From: Ecdyonurus torrentis
Taxonomy: Eukaryota > Arthropoda > Insecta > Ephemeroptera > Heptageniidae
Reading direction: 5' to 3'
DNA: 64,000 nt
Assembly (NCBI GenBank): GCA_949318235.1
Contig: OX439129.1
Span: 23,796,321 to 23,860,320 of the forward strand
Shown: piece by piece, positions 1 to 19,052 of the stretch
Layout of the letters: each line of letters begins with the position of its first letter
How positions within the stretch are numbered: the first letter of the stretch is position 1
Made by a program: the position numbers and the translations under genes
The notes under the pieces: model-generated
Told to the model about the DNA's origin: nothing
Seen by the model: the letters and a program-made list of their open reading frames with translations, nothing else
Database searches by the model: none

Positions 1-286
1 AAACACGAAATGGGATCTTCAAAACTGATGACAATTTTTACCAGAATGTTAATGTAGCCGCATGAGAGAGCGTGAAAAAACTGTAAAGTATGCAATTTAC
101 GTGAAAATTCAAGTTTCTGACATCAGAAATATTAGTATGAAAATGTTGTGCGGGTTGCATAAATCGAATTTTCTGATCACTGCTACGGGGCTACTGTTGG
201 GTTTTGAGACAAACTAAAGTTATTTTTGGAAATCCCATCAAGTGTTTTGTGATATAAATGCTTAGGTTTTTCTCTGGTCTATCCCT
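1..286 (+). mobile_element. TTAA-flanked MITE, copy 1 (left end outside window)
   Basis: This is the right-hand part of a short non-coding element that recurs at 25886-26212 and, inverted, at 45114-45410. Its right terminus reads GGTCTATCCCT followed by TTAA (287-290), the same layout as the other copies. A shared core includes AATGTTGTGCGGGTTGC near 142-158. It sits in the intron just upstream of the Nudix exon at 323. TTAA target use is typical of piggyBac-type transposases; no coding capacity is visible, so it would be non-autonomous. Confidence 0.75.
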
Positions 287-322
287 TTAACTAATAGTTC
301 AGGTTTCCTCCTATTTCTTCAG

Positions 323-531
323 GTGAAGACATCAGTGCAGCTGCAATGAGAGAAGTCCTTGAAGAGACTGGCATACAAACCAATTTCAAATCCTTAGTTG
401 CCTTCCGTCACAGCCATGCCTCCCAATTCAACTGCTCAGATATCTACTTGATAGCACACCTTGAACCCAAGGATGAGACTCAACCCATCACCAAATGCGA
501 AAGAGAAATTGAGTCATGTTGCTGGATGAAG
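323..531 (+). CDS. Nudix A exon with catalytic half of the Nudix box
   Basis: The acceptor is TTTCTTCAG at 314-322. The exon begins with GT, completing a split codon (phase 1), and ends in ...CCWMK before the donor GTTAGT at 532. Its 209-nt length equals that of the paralogous exon 5687-5895. Confidence 0.87.
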
Positions 532-1833
532 GTTAGTTGAATGCAATTCATACATTTTTAATCAAAAATACTCCAAACTTCAGGGGAAAAAAATGTATGT
601 GTGCCCCAGAAGCCTAAAAAAAAGTATGAAAATTTTTTCTACTGGCAAAAACTTAGACAAGAACATAAGATCATTCCTTTTTATTTAGGGATATATTTTG
701 GTTTAAAAAATTATGCATATTTCATAAAAATTACTTTACAACAACACATTAATAATAATGAAGAAAAGTATAGAATTACCAGTCAGGGTCTTACCACAGT
801 AGAAGTTCTATGGAGAGGTCAAAGTCTCATGTGACACATTTTTTTGTTATAAAAAGGTGCATTTCATAACTGAGAACTTTCATCATGTATTAATGACATT
901 ATCAATCAAAGAAGAGATTTTCTTGAACACATCACTGAGCAGTGTCTTGTCTTGTACAAGACACTACATGCTGCTCAGTGATATGCTCAAGTAAATATAT
1001 TCTTTGATTGATAATGTCATTCATTAATATACAGCAAAAGCTCTTAGTTATGAACATTTTTATAACTATAACTCTGTGCAAAGTGAGACCTCTCCAAAGA
1101 ACTTCTACTGTGGTAAGACCCTTGCTGGTAATTATATCCTATTCTATTATTGATCCTAACCGCAATGGCTTTTTACCATTAAATTGAAGTGCAAAATCAA
1201 GGAAAATAAACCATCACATTTAGGTTGATAATATGAAGAAAGGGACTGAGAAAACCAGCTATATCCTGACCATAGTGACAAGAGTCCCATAATTTGTTGA
1301 AAATCTTGCTAGCAAAAAAAAAAAAAAAAAAAAAAATAAAGTGCTAGCAAGATTTTCACTAACCTATGGTAAGATGGTAAGATACTTACTGGTTTCCTCA
1401 ATCCTTTTCTTTTATATTATCAAAATATGTAAAGTTTTTATTTACTATTTGAATGCAAGTAAACTTGCAAGATATAATTTCTGCCTTACCAAGAAAAAAA
1501 TAAATGAATGAAATACATTGAATCTCAACTTATAACTTTAAGTTTTTAAATATTTACCAACTAACTTTTTAAGTCAGATTTTATTGCAACTTTTCTTTTT
1601 ATTATTATTATTTTTTAAATGAATTATATGTAATATGCTTACTGGTGTGTCATGTGACTTTGTTTTAGAGTGAAGATTACTTGCAGCACTCAGAGGTTCA
1701 TGCTCTGAATAGACTGGTGGTACAAACATTCTTAGAAAGCAGGAAAACTGGAGTTAGCATGCCAGCAACTCAACTTCCACACCCTTTTATGAAGAATCAA
1801 CAAGTAACAATTTTTCATTTAAGTTCTAATTAA
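323..1833 (+). CDS. NUDT6: Nudix hydrolase, NUDT6-like, paralogue A (3' part; exons 323-531 and 1669-1833)
   Basis: Two exons encode the C-terminal ~123 residues of a Nudix (nucleoside diphosphate-linked moiety X) hydrolase. The first carries the second half of the Nudix box (GEDISAAAMREVLEETGI), including the catalytic REVLEE segment that binds divalent metal. The glycine-rich first half must lie in an exon before the window. The last exon encodes SEDYLQHSEVHALNRL and ends HLSSN-stop. Intron 532-1668 has GT...AG ends and is phase 0; the incoming intron is phase 1. Compared with the complete paralogue at 4888-6314, the 209-nt exon has identical length and intron phases, with 45 of 70 residues identical by eye. 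Substrate cannot be inferred; vertebrate NUDT6 itself is poorly characterised. The intron is filled with foldback repeats. No frameshift or stop is seen, so it looks functional. Confidence 0.85.
750..1155. mobile_element. Foldback/MITE-like element in the Nudix A intron
   Basis: An imperfect palindrome centred near 952-957 (CTTGTACAAG). The left arm contains GGTCTTACCACAGTAGAAGT (791-810) and the right arm contains its reverse complement (about 1101-1120). No ORF and no clear target-site duplication were seen. The outer ~30 bp match the termini of the neighbouring foldbacks at 1227-1425 and 2590-3165. Confidence 0.7.
1227..1425. mobile_element. Second short foldback element, A-rich loop
   Basis: The left arm (GATAATATGAAGAAAGGGAC...) and the inverted right arm (...CCTTTTCTTTTATATTATC) flank an A-rich loop at 1314-1339, with GAAAATCTTGCTAGC inverted around the loop. 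It shares terminal sequence with the element just upstream. Confidence 0.6.
1669..1833 (+). CDS. Nudix A terminal exon
   Basis: The acceptor is TTTGTTTTAG, ending at 1668. It encodes 54 residues in phase 0 and stops with TAA at 1831-1833. It aligns throughout with the terminal exon of the downstream paralogue (EDYL..xEVH.LN.L near the start, VTIFHL near the end). Possible poly(A) signals AATAAA lie at 2060-2065 and near 2085. Confidence 0.87.
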   Translation, partial: SEDYLQHSEVHALNRLVVQTFLESRKTGVSMPATQLPHPFMKNQQVTIFHLSSN

Positions 1834-4800
1834 AAAAAACATAACAAGTCAGCACTTTTTTCAATCATTACACTTCCATAGCACCTAAGAATTGATGTTA
1901 AGTATATTGCTATGTTTTGTGAACAAAAAAATATATACAAAAATTATACACAATGTTGTACAAATCATACTTAAAACTAGCATACAAACTTATTATCTGT
2001 GAATTAGAGAAAAATTATTGATACACAGCAGAGTACAAATGATTAAATGTATATTGTGAAATAAATTGTAAGCCAACTCTAAAAATAAAATTTATGATAG
2101 AAAATAGCAGAGAGAGCCTAGTAATCTTTGTGTTTTGTGTATTAATTTTTCAATGCAAATAAGTGCTCTAATCTTTCTTATTATTTCCTATTATAAATTT
2201 AATTTTTCAACATCATAATATGTATTAACCTCAATGGTTTTTTCCTCATTTTTATGTATAAACCAACTCATAATAATAAAAGGAAAGGAAATATACTGCT
2301 CAGGATAGATAAATTTTTATTAATATAAGCTGAGAGCAAACTTTACAGCACAAAATAGTGTGTATAAAGAATCAGTTACTGTCCTTTCCTTTTATTCATA
2401 TAATTGTATGATTTTTTTCTCTTGTTGTTCACCCTCTATAGTGTAACTTGATTGTTATATTGTGATTACTTATGTTGATAGAGTAGTTGTTAGATGGATT
2501 ATATGTCAAAGAAAGGTTGGAACAGTTAGTGTTAGCTAATGTGATAGACAGTAGTGATAAGGTGTGGGATGATTTTATGCTAAAGGTTATGTAATATATA
2601 TTTTGATAAATTTGAAAGAAAGAGGATAGGAGGAGACTAGCAAGAGTCTTACCATATTGATTAGAGAGTTATATAGTTTGGTAAAAATCTTGCTACCACA
2701 GAGATAAAAAAAATAAAAATAAAAAAAAAATCTAACACAATATGTACGGTATAAATAAAATAAATAAATAACATTTTATTGGTCATAAGATTACATATAG
2801 ATCTTGTCTCTTTAACACACAGTACATACATATTAGATAGCTTTCAGCACTAAACTTCAAGAGAAACGGATTGATTTTTGTCAGTCCAATATGATTTGAT
2901 ATATTTTGAATTTTGAGTCCTTGTCTTTACAGACTAATAGAAACAATGAAGGATTATAGGACTGACAAAGGCATATGTAACACACTTCATTTGTCTTGAA
3001 GTTTACCGAAAGCTATCCAATATGTGTGCTAGTTTTATTATCTCTATGCTAGCAATATTTTCCTCATACTATGGGACTCTTTTCAATATAGTAAGGGTGC
3101 TTGCTGGCTTTCTCGCATTCTTTTCTTTCAAATATATCATAGCTAACCATGATGGCTTATTTTCCCTAATATCTCTAATATATTTTTGGTTAAAAATATG
3201 AAAAGTAAGTGGCATTTTGATTTACGTAACTTAAAACTGTCAACTAAACTAATATAATAAATTAGACATAAATAATGCAACAATAGAATCATTTTGTAAT
3301 GTCCATGTTTATGATGTAAGTACCCATCTGGTATGGTGCTTACTTTAAGTCATGCATGTAGACGTTGTATTAGAGGTAGAAATGACCCTATACCAGTGAT
3401 TTTTGCCCTTTAATTTTTGGAAAAATAAAATATGTTATGCTGATATTTTTATATTTGTTTGTTAAGTTTTAATTTTTAAAATTGATTTGATTTTTTTCTT
3501 CAAAGAAGTTTTATTACAATTACTTTTAATATAATATGTTAAAAATATATAGGCCCTATATATATAATAGAAAATAGTAGGTAGAGGTTAGAGCATACCT
3601 TTATTGAATTAAAATTTATTATTATGCAAAGAAAGGACAAATGTTCTAGCATAGATGAGTACTAAAATAGATGATAGAGATACAGTGTTAATAAAATATG
3701 ACATACATTACTCATATAAGTATATCTAATGCTGTTTTAAGGTGTTGTGCATTTGATGTAGTGTGAGTAGGTGAGATACTTGGTATATCATGATTTATTG
3801 ACACAGTATATTCCTACATCCTTGAATGACGATTTTATCTAGCACTCTTATATTAATTTTCAACTCAACTTGCTCTTTATCTCTATACTCCATATTTTAT
3901 ATTATATTTTATATGCTTTATTCTATTGCATATCAACCAAATGTGCATTATGTTAAAATAACGATTTGAATTAATTGCTTTTATGCTTTTGTGTACTGCT
4001 TGACTACATTTTAGTTGTACTTTCGAAATGCTCAAATATTTTTGTTAATTGTGATATTCTTATTCAAACAGATGGTGATTAAATTATCTACTTAAAGATG
4101 TATTATGACTAAAATTATATCTTCAAATTATTTGACACCAATTATTTGTATTTAATAAATCAAATTGAACATTATAAAAAATGTTTGTTTCTTTTGGTAC
4201 ATGAATAATTTTTCCCACGTTTGTATATTATTATTATTTATTATTATTAAACTGGAATTTCAAAATTCAATATTATTTATATAATATAAAATATTAATAA
4301 AACTTTGGTAATTATATAAAAGAAAAAAAGAGCAATAATGGAGAACTTCTAAGAGTTAAATGTTCTCCGATCTCCGAGGGAGGTAAAGAGCAGAGAACTC
4401 TGATGTCATATTTACGCAACAGGTTGGTGTGCAGGGGTGTCAAGATCATAGGGGTGTTATTGGCCACTAGTGACATCTGCAACTAAATCTGATACCACCA
4501 CAAACAAAGCGCGATTATATAATTTTGAATTTCCAGCGTCATTTTGCAATCGAGTCTTTCTAAACTAGGTCAAGCATTTTGAAGATAAAAAAATAATAAT
4601 AATAAAGAATTAAATGATAAGAAATAAAACTTTATCACAGATAAAAAGGTCACAAAAAATATCTTATGAATGTTGCTTTCATATGTTTTGCTACATGTAA
4701 ATAAGGCTGTTCAATATTCAACAAAAAGTGCGTGTGTTTCTATGATATTTAATATTTTGTTTTATATTTTGCTGCATAAAATATTATTAGTCTGACCATA

Positions 4801-4887
4801 TATAACACTATTGACTTTTTATAGTAAAACAAAATTTAGTTATACTTTATTACATTACAACTACGTTTCAGCAAATCTATTTATGTG
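1834..4887. other. Intergenic region between the two Nudix paralogues
   Basis: No coding sequence could be supported. It holds a long foldback at 2590-3165 and otherwise AT-rich sequence. The stretch 4360-4560 is less AT-rich and lies 330-530 bp upstream of the start codon of paralogue B, a reasonable place for its promoter. It contains CAGGGGTGTCAA (from about 4433), which resembles a hAT-type transposon terminus. No TATA box could be assigned with confidence in such AT-rich DNA. Confidence 0.5.
2590..3165. mobile_element. Long foldback element with nested inverted repeat
   Basis: The outer arms (around 2605-2700 and 3035-3140) are inverted copies. Both carry the terminal module found at 1375-1425: GGTAAGAyyCTTGCTrG followed by a pyrimidine-rich stretch. 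An inner pair of arms (ATTAGATAGCTTTC..AAACTTCAAGA at 2831-2863, inverted near 2995-3020) folds about a centre near 2915. No ORF is present. Confidence 0.55.
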
Positions 4888-4999
4888 ATGGCTGACAACT
4901 TGGCATTATTCAAAGGCACACCTGATCGATTTAGAGGAATCCTAGTAGATTCAAGAAAGGAAGCATGTAATATAGACATTTTTACCTCGAAGCTTCAAG
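4888..4999 (+). CDS. Nudix B exon 1 (start codon)
   Basis: Starts MADNLALFKGTPDRF and ends ...SKLQ plus one base before the donor GTAAGT at 5000. Phase 1 out. Confidence 0.83.
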
Positions 5000-6314
5000 G
5001 TAAGTTGATAAGATTTACAACTTTGTTTTTTAATTTTTTTTAGAATTTTTGTTTCTTGGCTTGCAGAAATAAGTTTTTATTAAATATATATATTCTCTAT
5101 ATTATAGTTACTAAATTATCGTTAATATATTTTGTATATAGGCATATACACATTTTCCCAAATTATTATTGCAAGACGCGATATTATAATAATAATAAAA
5201 TTACAGCGTCGTTGAATACCTGGCAAAAGCGAAAAGTTCGCGGCGTTTGGTTTAGAGTTTCACTTGAGAATGCAGACTGGGTACCTGAACTAGCAAAGGT
5301 TATAATAATTGATTATAATGAAGTGCCATTTTAATATTTTTGATATATTTTCTTTATACATAGCCTTTAATATGTATATTAATTTCGTTTTAGCACAATT
5401 TCTGGTTCCATCACGCTAACCGTGAAGAAGTGATGATGTGTCGCTGGCTACCTGATGAGACAGTTGAGAAGTGCAACATCCCACCTTACTGCCACACAAT
5501 GCTCAGTGTGGGTGGACTCGTCACTGATTCGCAAGGTCGTATGTTGGTAGTCAAAGAAAAATTCATGAGATTACCAAACTGGAAATTACCAGGAGGATAT
5601 ATTGAAAATAGTAATAAAAAAAATATTGAAAATAAAGTCTATTGAATATTTTGAAAGATTTCAAATTGCGTATTTTAAATTCACAGGGGAAGATATTGCG
5701 GATGCTGCAGTAAGAGAAGTATTTGAAGAGACGGGATTAAAGGTCCGTTTCAATGCTATAGTAGGGTTCTTACACAGTCATACATCGCAGTTTAGCTGCT
5801 CGGATATTTACCTAATTTCTCATCTTACTCTTGAGAATGAAGCCCAAGAGATCAAGAAATGTGAGCGGGAAATCGCGGAGTGTTGCTGGATGAAGGTACG
5901 TCTGCTATTATAACATCATAACGATTTATTATTGATTTAAATTGTTGCTTAAATTTATACGTATCCTACAGTGCCGAAACAATAAGTAAATATCTTAAAG
6001 TAGAGGAGACATTTAGAAATTAAGGGAAATCCAGTAGTTTAAGAGAAAATTTTCATACACTTAACAATTTGTGCTTTGGTTAATTTTTTATATTCATTAG
6101 GCATTGAAATCACTTTTTTTCTTTCTTTCAGACAGAAGATTATTTAAATCACGATGAAGTACATAAACTAAACAAACTGTTAGTAAAGCAATTTTTAGAT
6201 AACAAAGAAAAACGAATAGCAATGCTTGGAAAACAAATACCACATCCAATTTTCAATGATAAATTAGTTACTATTTTTCATTTAAATCATGAAGCTTCTT
6301 CTTCTAATCTATAA
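4888..6314 (+). CDS. NUDT6: Nudix hydrolase, NUDT6-like, paralogue B (complete, 5 exons)
   Basis: Joined exons 4888-4999, 5207-5298, 5394-5610, 5687-5895 and 6132-6314 give 270 codons plus stop (813 nt). All four introns are GT-AG and short (207, 95, 76 and 236 nt). The N-terminal part (FKGTPDRFRGILVD, residues 8-21, then HNFWFHHANREE, 69-80) matches the pre-Nudix region known from NUDT6, which has DRFGGI and FHHAE. The catalytic domain follows, with GGLVTDSQGRMLVV (108-121) and a full Nudix box at residues 136-158: G, five residues, E142, seven residues, then REVFEETGL (150-158), fitting GX5EX7REUXEEXGU. It should hydrolyse a nucleoside-diphosphate-linked compound; the actual substrate is unknown. 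No convincing signal peptide or transit peptide was identified. The start ATG at 4888 is chosen because the upstream ATG at 4883 runs straight into TGA. It is tandem with paralogue A and convergent with the VWC gene. Confidence 0.9.
5207..5298 (+). CDS. Nudix B exon 2
   Basis: The acceptor TTACAG ends at 5206. It encodes SLNTWQKRKVRGVWFRVSLE and on to PELAK. The donor GTTATA at 5299 is weak, but the reading frame and the similarity to NUDT6 continue across the junction. Confidence 0.83.
5394..5610 (+). CDS. Nudix B exon 3
   Basis: The acceptor CGTTTTAG ends at 5393. It encodes the end of the pre-Nudix region and the start of the Nudix fold up to LPGGYIEN. The donor GTAATA at 5611 splits the codon for residue 141 (A + GG, Arg). 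Without this splice the frame runs on about 11 residues to a stop at 5643-5645. Confidence 0.85.
5687..5895 (+). CDS. Nudix B exon 4 (Nudix box second half)
   Basis: The acceptor TTCACAG ends at 5686 after a 76-nt intron. It encodes EDIADAAVREVFEETGL and ends CCWMK before the donor GTACGT at 5896. Confidence 0.9.
6132..6314 (+). CDS. Nudix B terminal exon
   Basis: The acceptor CTTTCTTTCAG ends at 6131. It encodes TEDYLNHDEVHKLNKLL through ASSSNL and stops with TAA at 6312-6314. A candidate poly(A) signal AATAAA lies at 6577-6582. Confidence 0.88.
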   Translation, partial: TEDYLNHDEVHKLNKLLVKQFLDNKEKRIAMLGKQIPHPIFNDKLVTIFHLNHEASSSNL

Positions 6315-9060
6315 AATCTATTAAATCTTAAAGTTTAATGACCATCATTAATATGATATTTTATACGAAAAACAAATTTGAAGTATTCTTTTTATGTCTA
6401 TGTTTTATAAATTAATAATATTAATTATTAAAATAATAATCCTTAATCAATAACATATAGTCGCTTTTTTTAGTAGGAAAAAAGTAGGAAACTTACTAGT
6501 AATAATTATAATTAGTACTTATGATCACTCATAGTTAAAATATGATGACTCAAAATAATTGGGAAATACTTCTGCAATAAAACACAGTATAACTATTGGG
6601 ATAAATATTAACATTTTTTTTATTTATCGTTATATTTAAACTACATTTTCAGCAATAGCAACACCTCCACATAGTCAAATATACAAAGACTTTGGAAGAC
6701 AGTGGAGAGATTTGCCTTGCATTGTCTTAACATTCACACACAAACAGGAACATTGAAAAAATTAATTACATATATAACGTACAGACAAATTTATTTTATA
6801 TTACTATCATAGGTTGTTGTTTTTTCTACTATAATATGTTTTTACGTCACTATATAATATGTGATTATATTTTAATTTTTCAAAATTTTTTTTTCGTTTT
6901 TTTTCGTTTTTTTTTTTTTTTTTTTTTAATTTTAATACTGATATAGGTGATTTTTGTTCTTTGATATGAAGAAATATGTTTTCAAGTAAATTTTATTTTA
7001 GTGATATATTTTATAGTGTTATAGGTAGAAGAAAAAAGGAAAACGTATTCATAATATTATTTTAATTATTATTTTACTTAAATATTTTAAATTGTGTGAT
7101 AAAATTATTTAGTTTATTTTTTATATGTTTCAAAATGTCATAACATTTAGTTACTATATGTATTTCTTAAATTTTTAATTTTTATTTTATCACACAATTG
7201 AAATATTGATGACTTTTTTTCAACTAATGATCACATTAAAACGTTATAATTTTTCTTAATTTTTATATATTCTAAACACATTTTAATATATTTATATAAT
7301 GTGTCCACATTTATTCTATAAACTATCATGACGATAATATTTACAAATTTAAATCATTATTACATTCATGTTAGTGACAAATTTTATCGTTAAATCTTTT
7401 AAGAAACTCAACAACAAAATATACTTAAAATAAATTGTTGAAAACAATTATAACACAATGAATATCTAACATAAAATTATGAGACTTGTATATAAACCAA
7501 AGTCCTATAGTGACGTATAGTTATATTTTGCCAAATAATCTCTAGAAAGAGATGCACATTAAGCAAATTTTGCAACATTTATTTTATATATTTTTTATGA
7601 CGTAGATCAACTACGTATTACAGCAAACTTTGAACTTTTTTTTTTTTTTAATCTGTATTAAATAAATTAAGGATCTCTTTAAGAAAGGTAAAATCTTCTA
7701 TTTCTATAAAATAAAGCTATGTAGCGAGATATATTTAGCTATATAAGAATAAAATGACCCTGCGAATGAATTCTATGAATTACTACTGTGTTTAATGTTT
7801 GTTTTTTTCACAATTCGATAGAAAATCTAAACTTTTTTTTTGGTCCAATATACAACTTTTTTTTTGTTTTTAATAATTTTAGAGGTAGGAAATAGGGAAA
7901 CTACAAAAGATTGTCAAGATTTTCCTACATTTTAAAGGTAAAGAAAGACATAGATTTACTTCGGATATTACTATTATACCTTTGGAATAAAATAAAATAT
8001 TTTAAGTGTAGAATTATACATATAGAGATCAAGAATAAGAATTTGTTCGCAGTGTGCTAAAAATTTTATCAAGAGACGATCATTTACTTATTAATTTGTA
8101 TTGATTTTTTTTACTATCAATATTGTACAGATTATGTTATCTTACATACAGCATTTTTTTTTCTATTTATTATTTTGCTGTAAAACTTTGATAATATTTG
8201 TTTTTTGATTGTATTGATTTATTTTTATTTATTTATTTATTATCTTTTCCATTTTGTGCTTTATGTTTCATATAATATATACTTATGAACTGAATTCAAA
8301 AAACTTTTAACTATTTATAGAGCTAATTAAATAAATATTATCTTAATCAAATTCAAATTTAAGCAATAAATTTCAATTTTTAAATTAGTATTAACTTTTT
8401 TTTTTTCAAAGGAAATTGATTTCGTTATATTTCTTCTTTTCCGTTACATTTTTCAGTCACATATTTTTCTAAATACATATCCTACTATGTTTTGGTATTA
8501 CATAATTACACACATATATATATTTTTTTTGTCGACTATATGATATTTAAAATATAATTCAACAAATATTATTATTATTATTATTATGATATGGGTGGAA
8601 ATACTTTTTTTCATAAAGGGCTTCTCTATATTACTTAGATATAGGTTTTTAATATAAATTGTAACAGTGTTTCAATATCGACTCGGTGATCGATATTGGA
8701 CATGTTAATTATATTTTCATCTCTTGAAAATATTCGATACGTACATTGATGCATTATATATTATTATTATTATGAAAAAATCTTATTATATCAAAACAAT
8801 ACTACATATTTTTTTTTATAAAATAATATGGAAAATAATTTTGCACATAAAAAAAAACTATTACATTGTTTTGTTGATTTATAATATATAAAAAAAATTG
8901 CATTCATAAATTACAGCAAGTAAATAATAATTTATAAATATATTTTTAAATTAAACTGTCTGTTACCTATAGGCATTATCTTTCAAATAATTTTATCTCT
9001 TTTTAATGAAGCAAAATGTATTGTAAAAAGAATAAAATATTTTTACTCAGCTCATGATGG
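6315..9060. other. Convergent 3' region: Nudix B 3' UTR and probable VWC-gene 3' UTR
   Basis: No ORF could be supported. A less AT-rich stretch at 6650-6760 stands out from its surroundings. On the minus strand it is followed by AATAAA (complement of 6619-6624), while the plus-strand AATAAA at 6577-6582 would serve Nudix B. The VWC transcript may therefore run to about 6600, giving a 3' UTR of about 2.4 kb; this is inference. The rest is AT-rich with poly(T) runs, for example 6910-6927. Confidence 0.4.
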
Positions 9061-16265
<7,205 letters not shown>

Positions 16266-17015
16266 CTGCAAAACAAACACAACCACATTTTTATTAAAAT
16301 AAAATCTCACTCTCCTTACTTTGACTAATGACTTTAATATTATTATTATTTACCTGATATATTTTTTTAATCTTTTAAACTGAAGTAATTAATGATCTGA
16401 ACTGTAGTAAGAATTAAGTAGTTATATTTTTTAATTAGTGTATGGGATTATATACATCAAAAACACCTCTAAGGTAATTTTTTACTCTCTTTTGTTTTAT
16501 AAAGTAAAATAATTTTTTTCAAGCTTTTTTTTTTAATTATACTTTACTTTATTTTCATTTTTATTTAACGAGTTAGGAGAAAATGACGTAAATAGTACGT
16601 AGTTAATATAACTTAACTTTCTCTCAACAATAGCAATTGTTATTTTAATATTAGTTTAATATCAATATATTTTTTTCATTTTAGGAAAAAAATATTTAAG
16701 AAGATTTCATTAAAATTTTATGCATTTGAGATTTTTTTTTTTAAAATTTAAAAGTTAATGTAATGGATGAGTTAAATACGTAAAATCCTAAGAAAATGCA
16801 ATAAAAGAGCTGCAATGCATACTTTATGCCTAAATGTCAAATGGGGCAAAAGACTCAATAATAAATTAGCACCAATAAAGAAAGTACCAAAGAAGATGAA
16901 GAAGAAAGAAAAAAATGAAAATTTCTCTATAATTAATAATAAAATGCTATTATACTGTAATATACTACCATAATCATAAATTTTATTAAATACTTATAAT
17001 ACTGCATTATTTATA

Positions 17016-17019
<4 letters not shown>

Positions 17020-17102
<83 letters not shown>
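17020..17102. repeat. (TA)n microsatellite
   Basis: About 41 TA units. Confidence 0.95.
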
Positions 17103-17106
<4 letters not shown>

Positions 17107-17689
17107 CACAACAAATAAAATCGATAGTGTTTTTATAAATAAATTGCTTTTAATCTATCTTTGGAACCACAAGGATGTTAAACTATTAGGTGTCACACTT
17201 GTTTGGCACGTGTTCGCAAACTTTAATCAAGTATACCGATGTGAGACGTTTTCATGGCAGACAGGGTCAATCGGGCTGGCAACAAATTGCCTTTTTTCTT
17301 CTTTTCTTTTCTTTTTTTCACGATTTACCGTGCAAGCAAGCAAGATAGCTCTAGCAAGCATCACGAAGAGAGATAGGGTTTAGATCCATCGTATGTCCAC
17401 AGTTAAGTGCTACAAGAACAAGACTTTCTATCACTTTATAGAAAGCAAGCAAAAGACGACTGATTGGGTCATAGGTTTATTTATATAAAGTCTATTTTTT
17501 TTTACATAATATACGGGTTTGATATGAAAGAAAGAAAAATGTATGTTATTTATATTTTTTATTATTTTATGCTAATATGCTTGTTTGTTATGCAACACGT
17601 AAAAATCTTTTGATTGGTTGATTGTTTGTTTTCCTTATCAATATGTTTACGTTAGGTTTAAACTAATCAATAATATATATATATACCAC

Positions 17690-17930
17690 TTAAAAGGATA
17701 ATGTTCTCAAACAAAATGATTATTCATGAAATGGGTCCAACATAAATACACATTTTATGTCTTTTATCCATGTTTCTAGCCCCACAAACTGAGGCTAAAA
17801 AATTGTAAAGTAAGCAACTTCTGGTATTTATGACGTCATCAATAACATAATACAAAAACATTTGTAAAACGGGGTGCCTACTTTACAATTTTTCTCTCTA
17901 GTTCTATATCTCATGTTTTATTACGGAAAA
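17690..17930 (+). mobile_element. Diverged relative of the TTAA MITE
   Basis: Begins TTAA then AAGGATAATG, resembling the left end of copy 2 (TTAA AGGCATAGAA), followed by AAACAAAATG, GAAATGGG, TAGCC and TTGTAAAGTAAGCAA in the same order as the clear copies. TGACGTCA is at 17831-17838. The right end cannot be placed. Confidence 0.4.
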
Positions 17931-18977
17931 GAATTTTGTTTTTAGAACAGAAGCTCTTGTACTTGGTATTTTTAAATTTCTCCACTTATTTTTATTCACT
18001 TTTCATGAACAATGATTTTGTTGCATTCAGTATCTCAAAATTATTCTATTCTATTCTCTCAATTTTATTTACATAAAATGACAATTGTGTACAGTAATTG
18101 TAAGTTTTACTCATACCACTGATGATTGAACAAGAGTTTCATATTGTATAGAATTGAATATTATTCAAACTATATACATGGAAACATGTATAATCAACTT
18201 TTTTTTGTTTTTAAACGTACCATCATATTGAATATGAATCGCATACACAACTTAATATCTTATTTTGTAAGATGGTTTTGACAGAATGTCACTTCCACCA
18301 ATATTCAAACATTTTAAGCCTTGCTTGAAAAGATGTTTTTTCCCAATGTAAAAGTAAAGTAGTTTTGTATATAAAAGGAAATGTAATGCGTTTCATTTCA
18401 AATATATCGATCAGTATAATTTTTGTTTTCACATCTTCTCAAGTGAAGAAGAAACATAGAGTGACAATTTTCAATAAATTCTATAGCAAAAAAAAAAAAA
18501 AAAAAAAAGTTGAGTTATTTTTTAAAATGAAAAATATCATTATGATTTCTGGGGTTGGATAAAAAATTATTTAAATAATGAAAATATTATATTAGCAAGC
18601 ATAGCATATAACATAGGGTTTAGATTCAATTGAATGTATATACAGTATTTTAGTAATATTTTATTACTTTTACTGATCGAGTAGTTATTATTTTTTTAAT
18701 GTAAATATATTTTTATTTGTTTTTTTAAAGTGATAATTATATTATTATGTTATTCGTATTAAGGAAAATAGTCTTGCATTTCTATAATTATGTCTAAAAT
18801 AAACTGCTCCACATATTCACGTTTCTTACTAAATACGCGGAATGACGTAATGTGAATGAAACATTTTGTATTTTTTTCATTATTTTTTTAATGAGATACC
18901 TAATAGTTAAAGATAACTAGAATTTATTAACGATGGTTCAACTTACAGGAGCAATCAAAAGTTAATTACTATTATAA

Positions 18978-19052
18978 TGTGTGTGTGTGTATGTGTGTGT
19001 GTGTGTGTGTGTATGTGTGTGTGTGAATGTGTGTGTATGTGTGTGTGTGTGT
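18978..19052. repeat. (GT)n microsatellite, interrupted
   Basis: GT units with AT/AA interruptions. Confidence 0.93.

Noticed and set aside
601..834. 77-codon ORF in the Nudix A intron
   Set aside because: Overlaps the arm of a foldback element and lies between two well-supported exons.
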